A stretch of DNA of 12,306 bases, taken from Sulfurimonadaceae bacterium. GTDB lineage: Bacteria > Campylobacterota > Campylobacteria > Campylobacterales > Sulfurimonadaceae. How positions within the stretch are numbered: the first letter of the stretch is position 1; each line of letters begins with the position of its first letter. The notes below the pieces were generated by a model. The model was not told the DNA's origin, searched no databases, and was given only the letters and a program-made list of their open reading frames with translations. The stretch spans positions 1 through 12,306 of the forward strand of contig JAUWRZ010000028.1 in assembly GCA_030610325.1 (NCBI GenBank). Reading direction: 5' to 3'. This document shows positions 1 to 5,280 of the stretch, one piece after another. A program made the position numbers and the translations under genes.

Positions 1-101
1 ATCCTATCCTGAATCGGGAGGATGCGGATGTCTTCTATCAGTATCTCCTGTATGGTGTAGTCCATCTCGTCAAATAGTCTTGGTTCTTTCTCCCCGGCCA
101 T
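1..101 (-). CDS. Partial hypothetical protein (N-terminal 33 residues)
   Basis: The reading frame opens at the ATG whose complement ends at 101 and runs off the left edge of the window. An AAAGGA ribosome site lies six bases upstream of the ATG. The visible protein begins MAGEKEPRLFDEMDYTIQE and is acidic with no membrane segment. It lies 57 bases downstream of the DUF457-like gene on the same strand. A weak promoter-like pair (TGAACA, 17 bases, TAGAAT) falls in that gap. I do not recognise the family, and too little is visible to assign a role. Confidence 0.6.
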   Translation of the reverse strand, partial: MAGEKEPRLFDEMDYTIQEILIEDIRILPIQDR

Positions 102-157
102 GCTCTATCCTTTATATCATTTGTTATGATCATTCTATCATCGTGATAAGGAGATGT

Positions 158-697
158 TCAGTTCGCTTGATGCAGGAGTCCTTGACTCTTCTCCAATAAG
201 AGATAATAATAAGTCAGCCCCATCAACAGCGAGAACAGTGGTAGGACGATGGCTTTCTCGATGATGCGCCCTGTCCGCAGACGAAGGGGTCTTGGCATCA
301 GATGTAGACTTCCGGTATAGAAAGGATATAGGATCGCCACACCACTCCTGGTCATCATGTCCCCGATGATATGTATCGCGTTCCCCAGGATAAACCCTGC
401 TGTCGTCCAGGATATCCATCCGTACATATAGTGCGCGTGAAGAGCGATACCTATCAAAGCGTATACCAGCAAAATGAGGATTGTGTGTGTGATCCCTCTG
501 TGTTTGATAAACAATGAGAGCACAAGAGAGACAAATATCATCCGTCTTCCGATATAAGACCCGTTCTCATCGATATCCGGGAAAATAGAACCAATAAATA
601 GTACAGCCAGAAAATAGTTGAGTGACTCTGTCGGTACAGCAAAGGATACGATTCCTCCTGTAAGCATGGTACTCATGATATGGGTCTTGGCAAGCAT
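158..697 (-). CDS. YdjM/DUF457-like membrane-bound metal-dependent hydrolase
   Basis: This 179-residue integral membrane protein resembles the YdjM family (DUF457, LexA-regulated inner-membrane hydrolase in E. coli). What is seen: His6 near the N-terminus, PDID at 40-43, HRGITH at 66-71, and a later His109 and Asp113 before a TRSG turn. This spaced His/Asp pattern is typical of the family. About four hydrophobic segments lie near 28-40, 53-64, 72-90 and 149-168. The ATG at 697 has an AAAGGA site six bases upstream. The length is close to the family norm. The true substrate of this family is poorly defined, so the function is only 'putative membrane hydrolase'. A DNA-damage link is known for E. 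coli YdjM, but no LexA box was identified here. Confidence 0.8.
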   Translation of the reverse strand: MLAKTHIMSTMLTGGIVSFAVPTESLNYFLAVLFIGSIFPDIDENGSYIGRRMIFVSLVLSLFIKHRGITHTILILLVYALIGIALHAHYMYGWISWTTAGFILGNAIHIIGDMMTRSGVAILYPFYTGSLHLMPRPLRLRTGRIIEKAIVLPLFSLLMGLTYYYLLLEKSQGLLHQAN

Positions 698-793
698 CTG
701 ATGTCCTTTCTGGTGTGAATGTATCTTTATTATGTATATTGTTTGTCATATAGGTGTTCTGAAGAGTATCGCGTGGGGTATATAGAGGATAAG

Positions 794-895
794 GTTCCCG
801 GCCCTACCAAAGAACCAGATGAAAAGAAGTGTATAGTCTGACCGTGATCGTGCAAGTCGACTATACGTCTGTAAGCAATAAGTGCTACCGGGAAC
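794..895. repeat. Nested inverted repeats in a non-coding gap
   Basis: The gap 698-921 has no convincing gene. Inside it, GTTCCCGG (794-801) and CCGGGAAC (888-895) form a perfect 8-bp outer pair. They enclose a second hairpin whose arms are GTATAGTC plus GAC (831-842, one bulged T) and GTCGACTATAC (856-866), with a 13-base loop. On the minus strand the inner hairpin is followed by CTTCTTTTC, so it might act as a weak terminator for the gene ending at 922. It could also be a structured RNA or a recombination or operator site. The sequence does not decide between these. Confidence 0.5.
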
Positions 896-921
896 TGTCT
901 GTGATTGTAGCGCATCACGGT

Positions 922-1179
922 TCAGGTCTCCATCACTCTGGGCTGATAGAAGTAAGCATTGGCCTCATCGGCCATCTTCCGAACACCAGTGGGCTTGATC
1001 AGACGCAGAGGAAGTCCCAATCTCTCATTCAGGTATCTGACCACGTTCTCGACGACCATCGCATCAAATATCCCGCTGATAGGCATCTGATACATGACCT
1101 TATAGGAATAGACCGGCGCAGGCCGTGATTTTGGCTCCCTTCTGCTCCAGGGTACTCTCACGTTGTTAAATAGTCTCAT
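922..1179 (-). CDS. Hypothetical 85-residue protein
   Basis: The start is taken at the ATG at 1179 because AAGGAG lies eight bases upstream. A longer frame from a TTG at 1206 lacks that support. The N-terminal third is basic (RVPWSRREPKSRP). The rest looks like a small alpha/beta fold (YSYKVMYQMPISGIF, then VVRYLNERLGLPLRLIKPTG). There are no cysteines, membrane segments or signal peptide. It sits 60 bases downstream of the MoxR-like ATPase on the same strand, with a UUCG hairpin between them, so it is probably co-transcribed and may serve the same system. I do not recognise the family. Confidence 0.7.
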   Translation of the reverse strand: MRLFNNVRVPWSRREPKSRPAPVYSYKVMYQMPISGIFDAMVVENVVRYLNERLGLPLRLIKPTGVRKMADEANAYFYQPRVMET

Positions 1180-1206
1180 TGTCTTGTCTCCTTCGCCCGC
1201 AGGCAA

Positions 1207-1224
1207 TACATACCGAAGTATGCA
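1207..1224 (-). promoter_or_regulatory. UUCG tetraloop hairpin between two genes
   Basis: On the minus strand TGCATAC-TTCG-GTATGTA forms a 7-bp stem (one G-T pair) capped by a TTCG tetraloop, a very stable RNA cap. It starts about 15 bases after the ATPase stop codon and ends about 30 bases before the next gene's start. No T-tract follows, so it is not a standard terminator. An mRNA stability or processing element that sets different levels for the two genes is the likely reading (inference). Confidence 0.45.
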
Positions 1225-1239
1225 GGCTCCCTGGAGAGT

Positions 1240-2622
1240 CTATGTGAAGATCTTGTCGATCGTCTTTGTAAGCAGTTCTACTTGTTCTTGTTTTGGCTGG
1301 CCGTCCATGTCTGTGTCTACCCATGCCATCATGTTCTCATGAAGGGTCTCAGGGATGTCTCCTTCGTCATCGGCGAGCTGGATGGCTTCGACTAGCTGTC
1401 GCATATTGCACAGTTTGTGCAATTTGCCATCTACTCGCATCTTCTCGTGTGACTCAAAGAAATGCAACAGACGCTTCGTGACAGCAATATCGAACTTCCT
1501 GGCGATCAGCTCCTTGTTAAGGATGCTTTTCATCTCATCGATCTCACTATCTTTGCGGATGATGCGAAATCGATCAGCCAAAGCTTCATCGATCTCATCC
1601 ACAGCATATTGTGCGCCGATATTGGTCGTGCCTATCACCCAGAGGTTTTCCATCGGACAGACGATCGTCTCTTCGATGACAGTACCCTCGTCAGATAGTC
1701 CGACGCCGTTTTGCGTGCGAAGGACATATTCGCGTTTTGCGTTGGGTGTCAGAGCACTGACAAGGATGTTTAGCTCTCGTTGAGGGACGCGCAGCAGTTC
1801 ATCAAAGATAAGTGCCACCTTCTTCCCTGAGCGTGCTCTTCTAAAAGCACTAGCTAACGGGCCGTCTTTCCAGCGCATCGATATGACGGATGTTGTCGAG
1901 GAGCCGAACAGATCGCCCTGCCCCTTGTTCTCGTGTTCATCGACACTTTGTACGAGGTGGCCGAGAATATCCATCGACTCCATCGACTCGTGTCCGCCGA
2001 TGAACTCCTTTTCCCACTTGTTGTCATCGACAAGCTGGTGAGCAAGATAGGTCTTTCCGGACCCCTTGTCGCCTTGAAGTAGGACATGCTTTTTGAAGCT
2101 GTACTTTGCAAGCAGCTGCTGAGTCGAGCGCTTGCCTTTAGAGCCGCGCTTATCATGGCCTTCATAACCGTCAATGAGTGAATCCAGGATGCTTGGATCA
2201 GTATCGATAGTCGCAAGGAGATGGTTGTCGTGTGAGCAGGTCTTTCCTGCCCAGAACCTACAACCTGACTCTCCAGCATATTTACCATAGAGGTCGGTCA
2301 AATGCGTCGTCTCTGCTTTGTCTTTCGCAATTGTTTTGATATTGCGCATCGCAGGAGCGTTCTTCATCTTTCCGTTGAGAAAGGCGTCAGAGCACCAGGT
2401 GTAGAAGTGTTTCCCATCATAGGCAGCAAGCGTGATGTGCTTGTGGTTTGGGTCGGTCACTTTCTCCAATATTTGTATGAACGCAAAGGAGCGTCTAACA
2501 CTTTTAGTCTCCTGATCATTGAATGGAAACAGCGTATAGAGCGTCTCTGCGACTGTGTAGTCGGAGTGTACTTTGCCATCAGATGCGGCTTTTTTCAGTA
2601 GATCTTTCTTTGTGAGTTTCAC
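1240..2622 (-). CDS. MoxR-like AAA+ ATPase
   Basis: This 460-residue protein is a AAA+ ATPase of the MoxR/AAA_5 kind. Walker A is GDKGSGKT (184-191), Walker B is VALIFDEL (269-276), sensor 1 is GTTN (331-334), and EALADRF (346-352) carries the likely arginine finger. The first 175 residues are not the ATPase core. They include a Cys/His cluster at 121-134 (C121, C129, H131, H134) that looks like a degenerate SWIM-type zinc motif. The start is a GTG at 2622 with AAGGAG six bases upstream. MoxR ATPases act with VWA-domain partners to remodel or insert metals into targets, and such a partner is encoded at 5281-6912. The two genes are separated by a divergent regulator gene and an IS, but share the same leader sequence. 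The client protein is unknown. Confidence 0.9.
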   Translation of the reverse strand: MKLTKKDLLKKAASDGKVHSDYTVAETLYTLFPFNDQETKSVRRSFAFIQILEKVTDPNHKHITLAAYDGKHFYTWCSDAFLNGKMKNAPAMRNIKTIAKDKAETTHLTDLYGKYAGESGCRFWAGKTCSHDNHLLATIDTDPSILDSLIDGYEGHDKRGSKGKRSTQQLLAKYSFKKHVLLQGDKGSGKTYLAHQLVDDNKWEKEFIGGHESMESMDILGHLVQSVDEHENKGQGDLFGSSTTSVISMRWKDGPLASAFRRARSGKKVALIFDELLRVPQRELNILVSALTPNAKREYVLRTQNGVGLSDEGTVIEETIVCPMENLWVIGTTNIGAQYAVDEIDEALADRFRIIRKDSEIDEMKSILNKELIARKFDIAVTKRLLHFFESHEKMRVDGKLHKLCNMRQLVEAIQLADDEGDIPETLHENMMAWVDTDMDGQPKQEQVELLTKTIDKIFT

Positions 2623-2665
2623 GTTGAACTCCTTGGATTTGTTATTTGATCAGATGGGTTGTAGC
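2623..2665 (-). promoter_or_regulatory. Shared GCTACAAC leader, copy 1 (ATPase gene)
   Basis: Reading on the minus strand, GCTACAAC (2658-2665) is followed by CAAATAACAAA (2638-2648), the ribosome site AAGGAG and then the GTG start, 43 bases in all. The leader of the VWA gene aligns almost base for base, and the RDF-like gene has GGCTACAACCC at the same distance. TACAAC resembles a weak -10 box that would give a 5' leader of about 30 bases. I see no convincing -35, so an activator or other factor may be needed (inference). Confidence 0.6.
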
Positions 2666-2671
2666 CATAAG

Positions 2672-2701
2672 TTCAGAACACGCTGTGCATCATGTTAGAA
2701 T
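2672..2701 (+). promoter_or_regulatory. Candidate promoter of the S24-like regulator gene
   Basis: TTCAGA (2672-2677) and TAGAAT (2696-2701), 18 bases apart, resemble -35 and -10 boxes, with a TG two bases before the -10. Transcription would start near 2708, about 20 bases before the chosen GTG start. The site lies back to back with the ATPase leader, so a protein bound here could affect both directions. Confidence 0.45.
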
Positions 2702-2727
2702 GCGATATGAATAGAGAAGGAGATAAG

Positions 2728-3303
2728 GTGAATGATAAGATCTCGATGAATACCTTGTCATTTGGCGAGGCTGAAAAGATCGTGACAGAGGAACTTGGTT
2801 ACGCCAATTTCGGTGAGTTTCTAGAAAGTAACGACCTTGGCAACCGTTCCAATGCAAGCAGATGGCGAAATGGTAAAGATATGGACAGGAAGATATCCGT
2901 CATCATCCAGCTGATGCATCTTGTCGCTGCTCCCACTCTCACGCTTAAAGATGTCTATGGCGGCAAATTGGTGACAAGTGGGCCTGCGGACATGCTTGGG
3001 CCTTATCTGAAAGGTGAGTTGATATTACATCGCATCAGAGACAACCTGAGTGAACCGGCGTACCATTACGGTGATGTCGTCTTCCTGTTCCCTTTTGAGA
3101 ATTGTGATGGCGTAAAGGAGGGTGACTGGCTGATCTCGTATCAGGGATCATACGCCTTCGGCCGGCTGCAGATCATGCCTGACGGGGCTTTTCGTTTCGT
3201 TCGTCATGCCGGTGCGACCGAGCCTTTTATATTTGGGCGTCAACATGAGGGGATAAGACTCGTGGGTCGTGCGATCTATCATATCAAGAACATCGGAGCC
3301 TAA
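2728..3303 (+). CDS. S24/LexA-like transcriptional regulator, probably non-cleaving
   Basis: The start is taken at the GTG at 2728, which has AGAAGGAG five bases upstream, giving 191 residues. A longer frame from the ATG at 2692 has no such site. The N-terminal 65 residues look like a phage-repressor HTH (LGYANFGEFLESNDLG, then SRWRNGK). The C-terminal half has the beta-rich pattern of S24/LexA repressors: DNLSEPAYHYGDVVFL (105-120), EGDWLISYQG and IRLVGRAIYHI. In active S24 proteins a Ser precedes Met-x-Pro and a Lys lies before the Arg-Leu strand. Here the first motif is shortened to LSEP and the second reads FGRL, so the Lys appears lost. It is likely a repressor without self-cleavage, possibly ligand-responsive. 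It is divergent from the ATPase and 41 bases upstream of the next gene. Confidence 0.75.
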   Translation: MNDKISMNTLSFGEAEKIVTEELGYANFGEFLESNDLGNRSNASRWRNGKDMDRKISVIIQLMHLVAAPTLTLKDVYGGKLVTSGPADMLGPYLKGELILHRIRDNLSEPAYHYGDVVFLFPFENCDGVKEGDWLISYQGSYAFGRLQIMPDGAFRFVRHAGATEPFIFGRQHEGIRLVGRAIYHIKNIGA

Positions 3304-3344
3304 AGAGATGGATACTTCAAACGATATTAACAGAGGACTTACCG

Positions 3345-3785
3345 ATGATGAGTGACACGACGATTCATGATGGCGACTATATGTGTGTGATGCATGCGCA
3401 GAAGGAACTTGATATCCGTGATATCGCGCTCCCGGACAGCCCTTATGACGCAGCTACAGCTCTGCGGGTCGATATCTCGGTAGTGCTGGTGCCAGGAACA
3501 GTCTTATTGCGATACAACCCCGACGAACTCCTGTTCAAAGACGAAGAGGCGGAACTCGTCTTCAGACGCCACGTCATGAGCTTCTTCCTTCGAGGCGGGT
3601 ACAGACTTGCCAATACGATCACTGAGCGAGAAGTCCTCTATATCGCGACAAGCCTGCAAGACCGCGAAGGGTATCTCATCTCCTGGGCAGACGATCTTTT
3701 CTTTGAGCCAGAAGAGGCAAAACAGCTTAATCAGATGCTCGCCGAGGAGATCATCAAATCTTCAGCCTTGATACTCCACCCGTGA
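3345..3785 (+). CDS. Hypothetical protein with C-terminus replaced by an IS
   Basis: This frame gives 146 residues. The ATG at 3345 has AGAGGA seven bases upstream. It follows the S24-like regulator by 41 bases and is probably in the same operon. No family is recognised. It is acidic, has no membrane segment, and mixes beta strands (RVDISVVLVPGTVLLRY) with a helical C-terminal part rich in Glu. Codons 1-141 are host sequence. The last five residues (LILHP) and the stop codon are read from the right end of the IS605-type element at 3768. Joining 3767 to 5241 restores ATA AAG CAG ACA GTG CAA TAA, i.e. a natural tail IKQTVQ and a 147-residue product. The protein may therefore still work with its altered end. 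Confidence 0.7.
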   Translation: MMSDTTIHDGDYMCVMHAQKELDIRDIALPDSPYDAATALRVDISVVLVPGTVLLRYNPDELLFKDEEAELVFRRHVMSFFLRGGYRLANTITEREVLYIATSLQDREGYLISWADDLFFEPEEAKQLNQMLAEEIIKSSALILHP

Positions 3786-3930
3786 ACGAGGTGGATTCTT
3801 ACGCCACATCATCTTGTGATGTTTGATGGTAAGCATTGTTGCCGTGTATCCCACGGGCAAGTATGTTTTTGGCGGCATTGACATCCGCATTGGCAGTATG
3901 CCCACAAGCTGTACATACAAACTTTGCTTG
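3768..3930 (-). ncRNA. Predicted omega-RNA (TnpB guide RNA scaffold), 3' part
   Basis: In TnpB elements the guide RNA scaffold overlaps the 3' end of tnpB and finishes at the right end of the element, and flanking DNA supplies the guide. Here the tnpB stop is followed by GAATCCACC, a short hairpin, then GGTGGAGTATCAA, ending at 3768. This matches the usual layout of a terminal hairpin followed by a TCAA end. The next bases on that strand, GGCTGAAGATTTGATGATCT (3767 down to 3748), would be the guide and come from the interrupted host gene. The 5' limit given is a rough guess, since processing cannot be read from sequence. Confidence 0.55.
3776..3794 (-). repeat. Right-end IS hairpin with extruded T
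   Basis: On the tnpB strand CCACCTCGTTCACGGGTGG folds as CCACC/GGTGG plus CG/CG around a TTCA loop, leaving one unpaired T in the stem. An extruded T in a short hairpin is the known recognition feature of IS200/IS605 Y1 transposases. The stem is followed by AGTATCAA, the presumed right cleavage site. The same 28-base block recurs at the left end. Confidence 0.7.
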
Positions 3931-4959
3931 CATCTTCCTATTATCTTTTGAGACGTGACCGCACTTGTTGCAGGTCTGGCTAGTATATCTAGGATCTACT
4001 TTTACAAGTCCACCGCCCCGCTCTTTGAGCTTGTATTCTAAAAACTCAAAGAACATTCCCCAACTTTGCTGAGGTATGGAGCGGTTCAAGCCTCTTTTAG
4101 CACTTACGTTCTTCGCGGGTCTTTCTACCGTTCCTTTGGTTGCTTTGGTCATGTTCTTTATCTTCAAGTCTTCTACGACAACAGTTTGGTTTTCGCTGTA
4201 TTGTCTTGAAAGCTTGTGCAGGAAGTCTTTTCGCATGTTTGCAATATGAAGATTTTGTCTTGCTATTTTAGCTTTTGCCTTAGCTCTATTGTTTGAGTTT
4301 CTCTTCTTCCGTGAGAGTTGTTGTGCTCTAGTCCTTAGCTTAGAGAGCTCTCTGACCAGATCAAGAGGTCTGACTTTCTTTCCGTTGCTATCTGCCACTA
4401 CAAGAGATACGCCTACATCGATCCCAACCGCTTTTGAGTTGTGATCGATCACTACCTCTTGTCCTTCAATATCTACCAAGATACTTGCATGATATTGATA
4501 GGCTTCATAGCTCACTGTAACGGTTTTTATTTTTCCCACGAACTCTTTTCTCAATCCTTTACATCTTACCCAACCGACTTTAGGCAAAAATACCTTGTTG
4601 CCTTCGATCTTGACCCTTTGGGGGTATTGATAGCTTTGTCTTGGATGATGTCTTGATTTGAACTTTGGATAGCCGCCGCCTTTGAAAAAGTGTTGGTATG
4701 CTTTATCCATATTCGCTACTGACTGTTGAAGCGCTTGGGAATCTGCCTCTTTGAGCCATGATGTCTTATCACGGCTTTTAAGCTTAGTGATATGCTTGAT
4801 CAGGTCGAACTTACCGACTTTCTTACCAAATCTCTTGTAAGCGTTCATGCGAAGTGCAAGCGTTCTGTTGTACACATATCGTACAGCACCGATCTGAGAA
4901 GCGATGATCTGTCTTTGTCCTGAGTTCGGGTAAAGTCTTACCTTGACTGCTTTTAACAT
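3799..4959 (-). CDS. tnpB: TnpB, RNA-guided nuclease of an IS605-type element
   Basis: This is a full-length 386-residue TnpB (OrfB_IS605). The N-terminal helix-turn-helix domain (AVKVRLYPN..., VRYVYNRTLALR) comes first. The RuvC nuclease domain has all three acidic residues: D181 in GIDVG, E263 in VVVEDLKI and D359 in ADVNAAKNI. The zinc ribbon CNKCG (330-334) and CTACG (349-353) lies between the last two. The ATG at 4959 has AAGGAG five bases upstream. TnpB cuts double-stranded DNA guided by an omega-RNA made from the right end of its element. The gene looks more AT-rich than its neighbours, in line with recent arrival. No frameshift or lost catalytic residue is seen, so it may be active although the partner tnpA is not. 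Confidence 0.95.
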   Translation of the reverse strand: MLKAVKVRLYPNSGQRQIIASQIGAVRYVYNRTLALRMNAYKRFGKKVGKFDLIKHITKLKSRDKTSWLKEADSQALQQSVANMDKAYQHFFKGGGYPKFKSRHHPRQSYQYPQRVKIEGNKVFLPKVGWVRCKGLRKEFVGKIKTVTVSYEAYQYHASILVDIEGQEVVIDHNSKAVGIDVGVSLVVADSNGKKVRPLDLVRELSKLRTRAQQLSRKKRNSNNRAKAKAKIARQNLHIANMRKDFLHKLSRQYSENQTVVVEDLKIKNMTKATKGTVERPAKNVSAKRGLNRSIPQQSWGMFFEFLEYKLKERGGGLVKVDPRYTSQTCNKCGHVSKDNRKMQAKFVCTACGHTANADVNAAKNILARGIHGNNAYHQTSQDDVA

Positions 4960-5061
4960 AGCATCTCCTTGATCTGATCGGTCTGCATGTCTAGATAATA
5001 GCTTATCGACACATGCCCCGACGCTTATATGGCAATATGTCTAAATAAGACGTACATATGA

Positions 5062-5178
5062 CGACACTATAGAAGAGAAGCTGGACTTTGGCATAGAAGC
5101 TATTTTGCAAGTAGTGTAGGGGGTACACCTCTTGAGATGGTCAGACAATACATCGAGCAACAAGACACGTCAGGCTAA
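5062..5178 (+). pseudogene. tnpA: TnpA (Y1 HUH transposase) C-terminal remnant
   Basis: Translating plus-strand 5062-5178 gives 38 residues ending in a TAA. They include GLWHRSYFASSVGG and PLEMVRQYIEQQ, the typical C-terminus of IS200/IS605 Y1 transposases. The catalytic tyrosine motif YIEQQ (Y-x-x-x-Q) is present. An in-frame TGA lies just upstream (5059-5061), and no HUH motif or N-terminal domain can be found in the 100 bases before tnpB. A full TnpA is about 130-150 residues, so most of the gene has been lost. It points away from tnpB, toward the left-end hairpin. Confidence 0.8.
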
Positions 5179-5203
5179 AAGCTTGCACTTTTCGATCCTT
5201 TAT

Positions 5204-5223
5204 CCACCCCGTGAACGAGGTGG
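5204..5223 (-). repeat. Left-end IS hairpin
   Basis: On the tnpB strand CCACCTCGTTCACGGGGTGG differs from the right-end hairpin by one extra G opposite the T. The match extends to CGTAAGA upstream and A downstream. It lies 26 bases after the tnpA remnant stop codon and 17 bases inside the inferred left tip. This placement supports 5240 as the element's left end rather than a second stray right end. Confidence 0.65.
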
Positions 5224-5280
5224 TCTTACGATTGGCTTTGATAAAGCAGACAGTGCAATAAAGGAAGACGCCGTAGTGTC

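Larger units (their letters stand above)
3768..5240 (-). mobile_element. IS605-type element: intact tnpB, decayed tnpA
   Basis: The element spans about 1473 bases. On the tnpB strand its right end reads GGTGGAGTATCAA, closing at 3768. Its left end begins CAAAGCC at 5240, directly after TTTAT (5241-5245), the inferred target motif. Each end carries a near-identical hairpin (3776-3794 and 5204-5223) in the same orientation, as in the IS200/IS605 family. The left hairpin starts 17 bases inside the tip. tnpB reads leftward and the remnant of tnpA reads rightward, the divergent IS605 arrangement. With tnpA reduced to its last 38 codons, the element cannot move alone. There is no target duplication, as expected for single-strand HUH transposition. 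The boundaries are inferred from the ends and from the restored reading frame of the host gene. Confidence 0.8.

Noticed and set aside
730..918. 62-residue minus-strand frame in the gap after the 85-residue gene
   Set aside because: It has no ribosome site, a poor composition and overlaps the inverted-repeat structure. I could not support it as a gene.
829..1128. 99-residue plus-strand frame
   Set aside because: It is antisense to the supported 85-residue gene and has no ribosome site or recognisable pattern.
3308..3355. 15-residue frame overlapping the start of the 146-residue gene
   Set aside because: It could act as a coupling leader peptide, but only a poor ribosome site precedes it and nothing else supports it.
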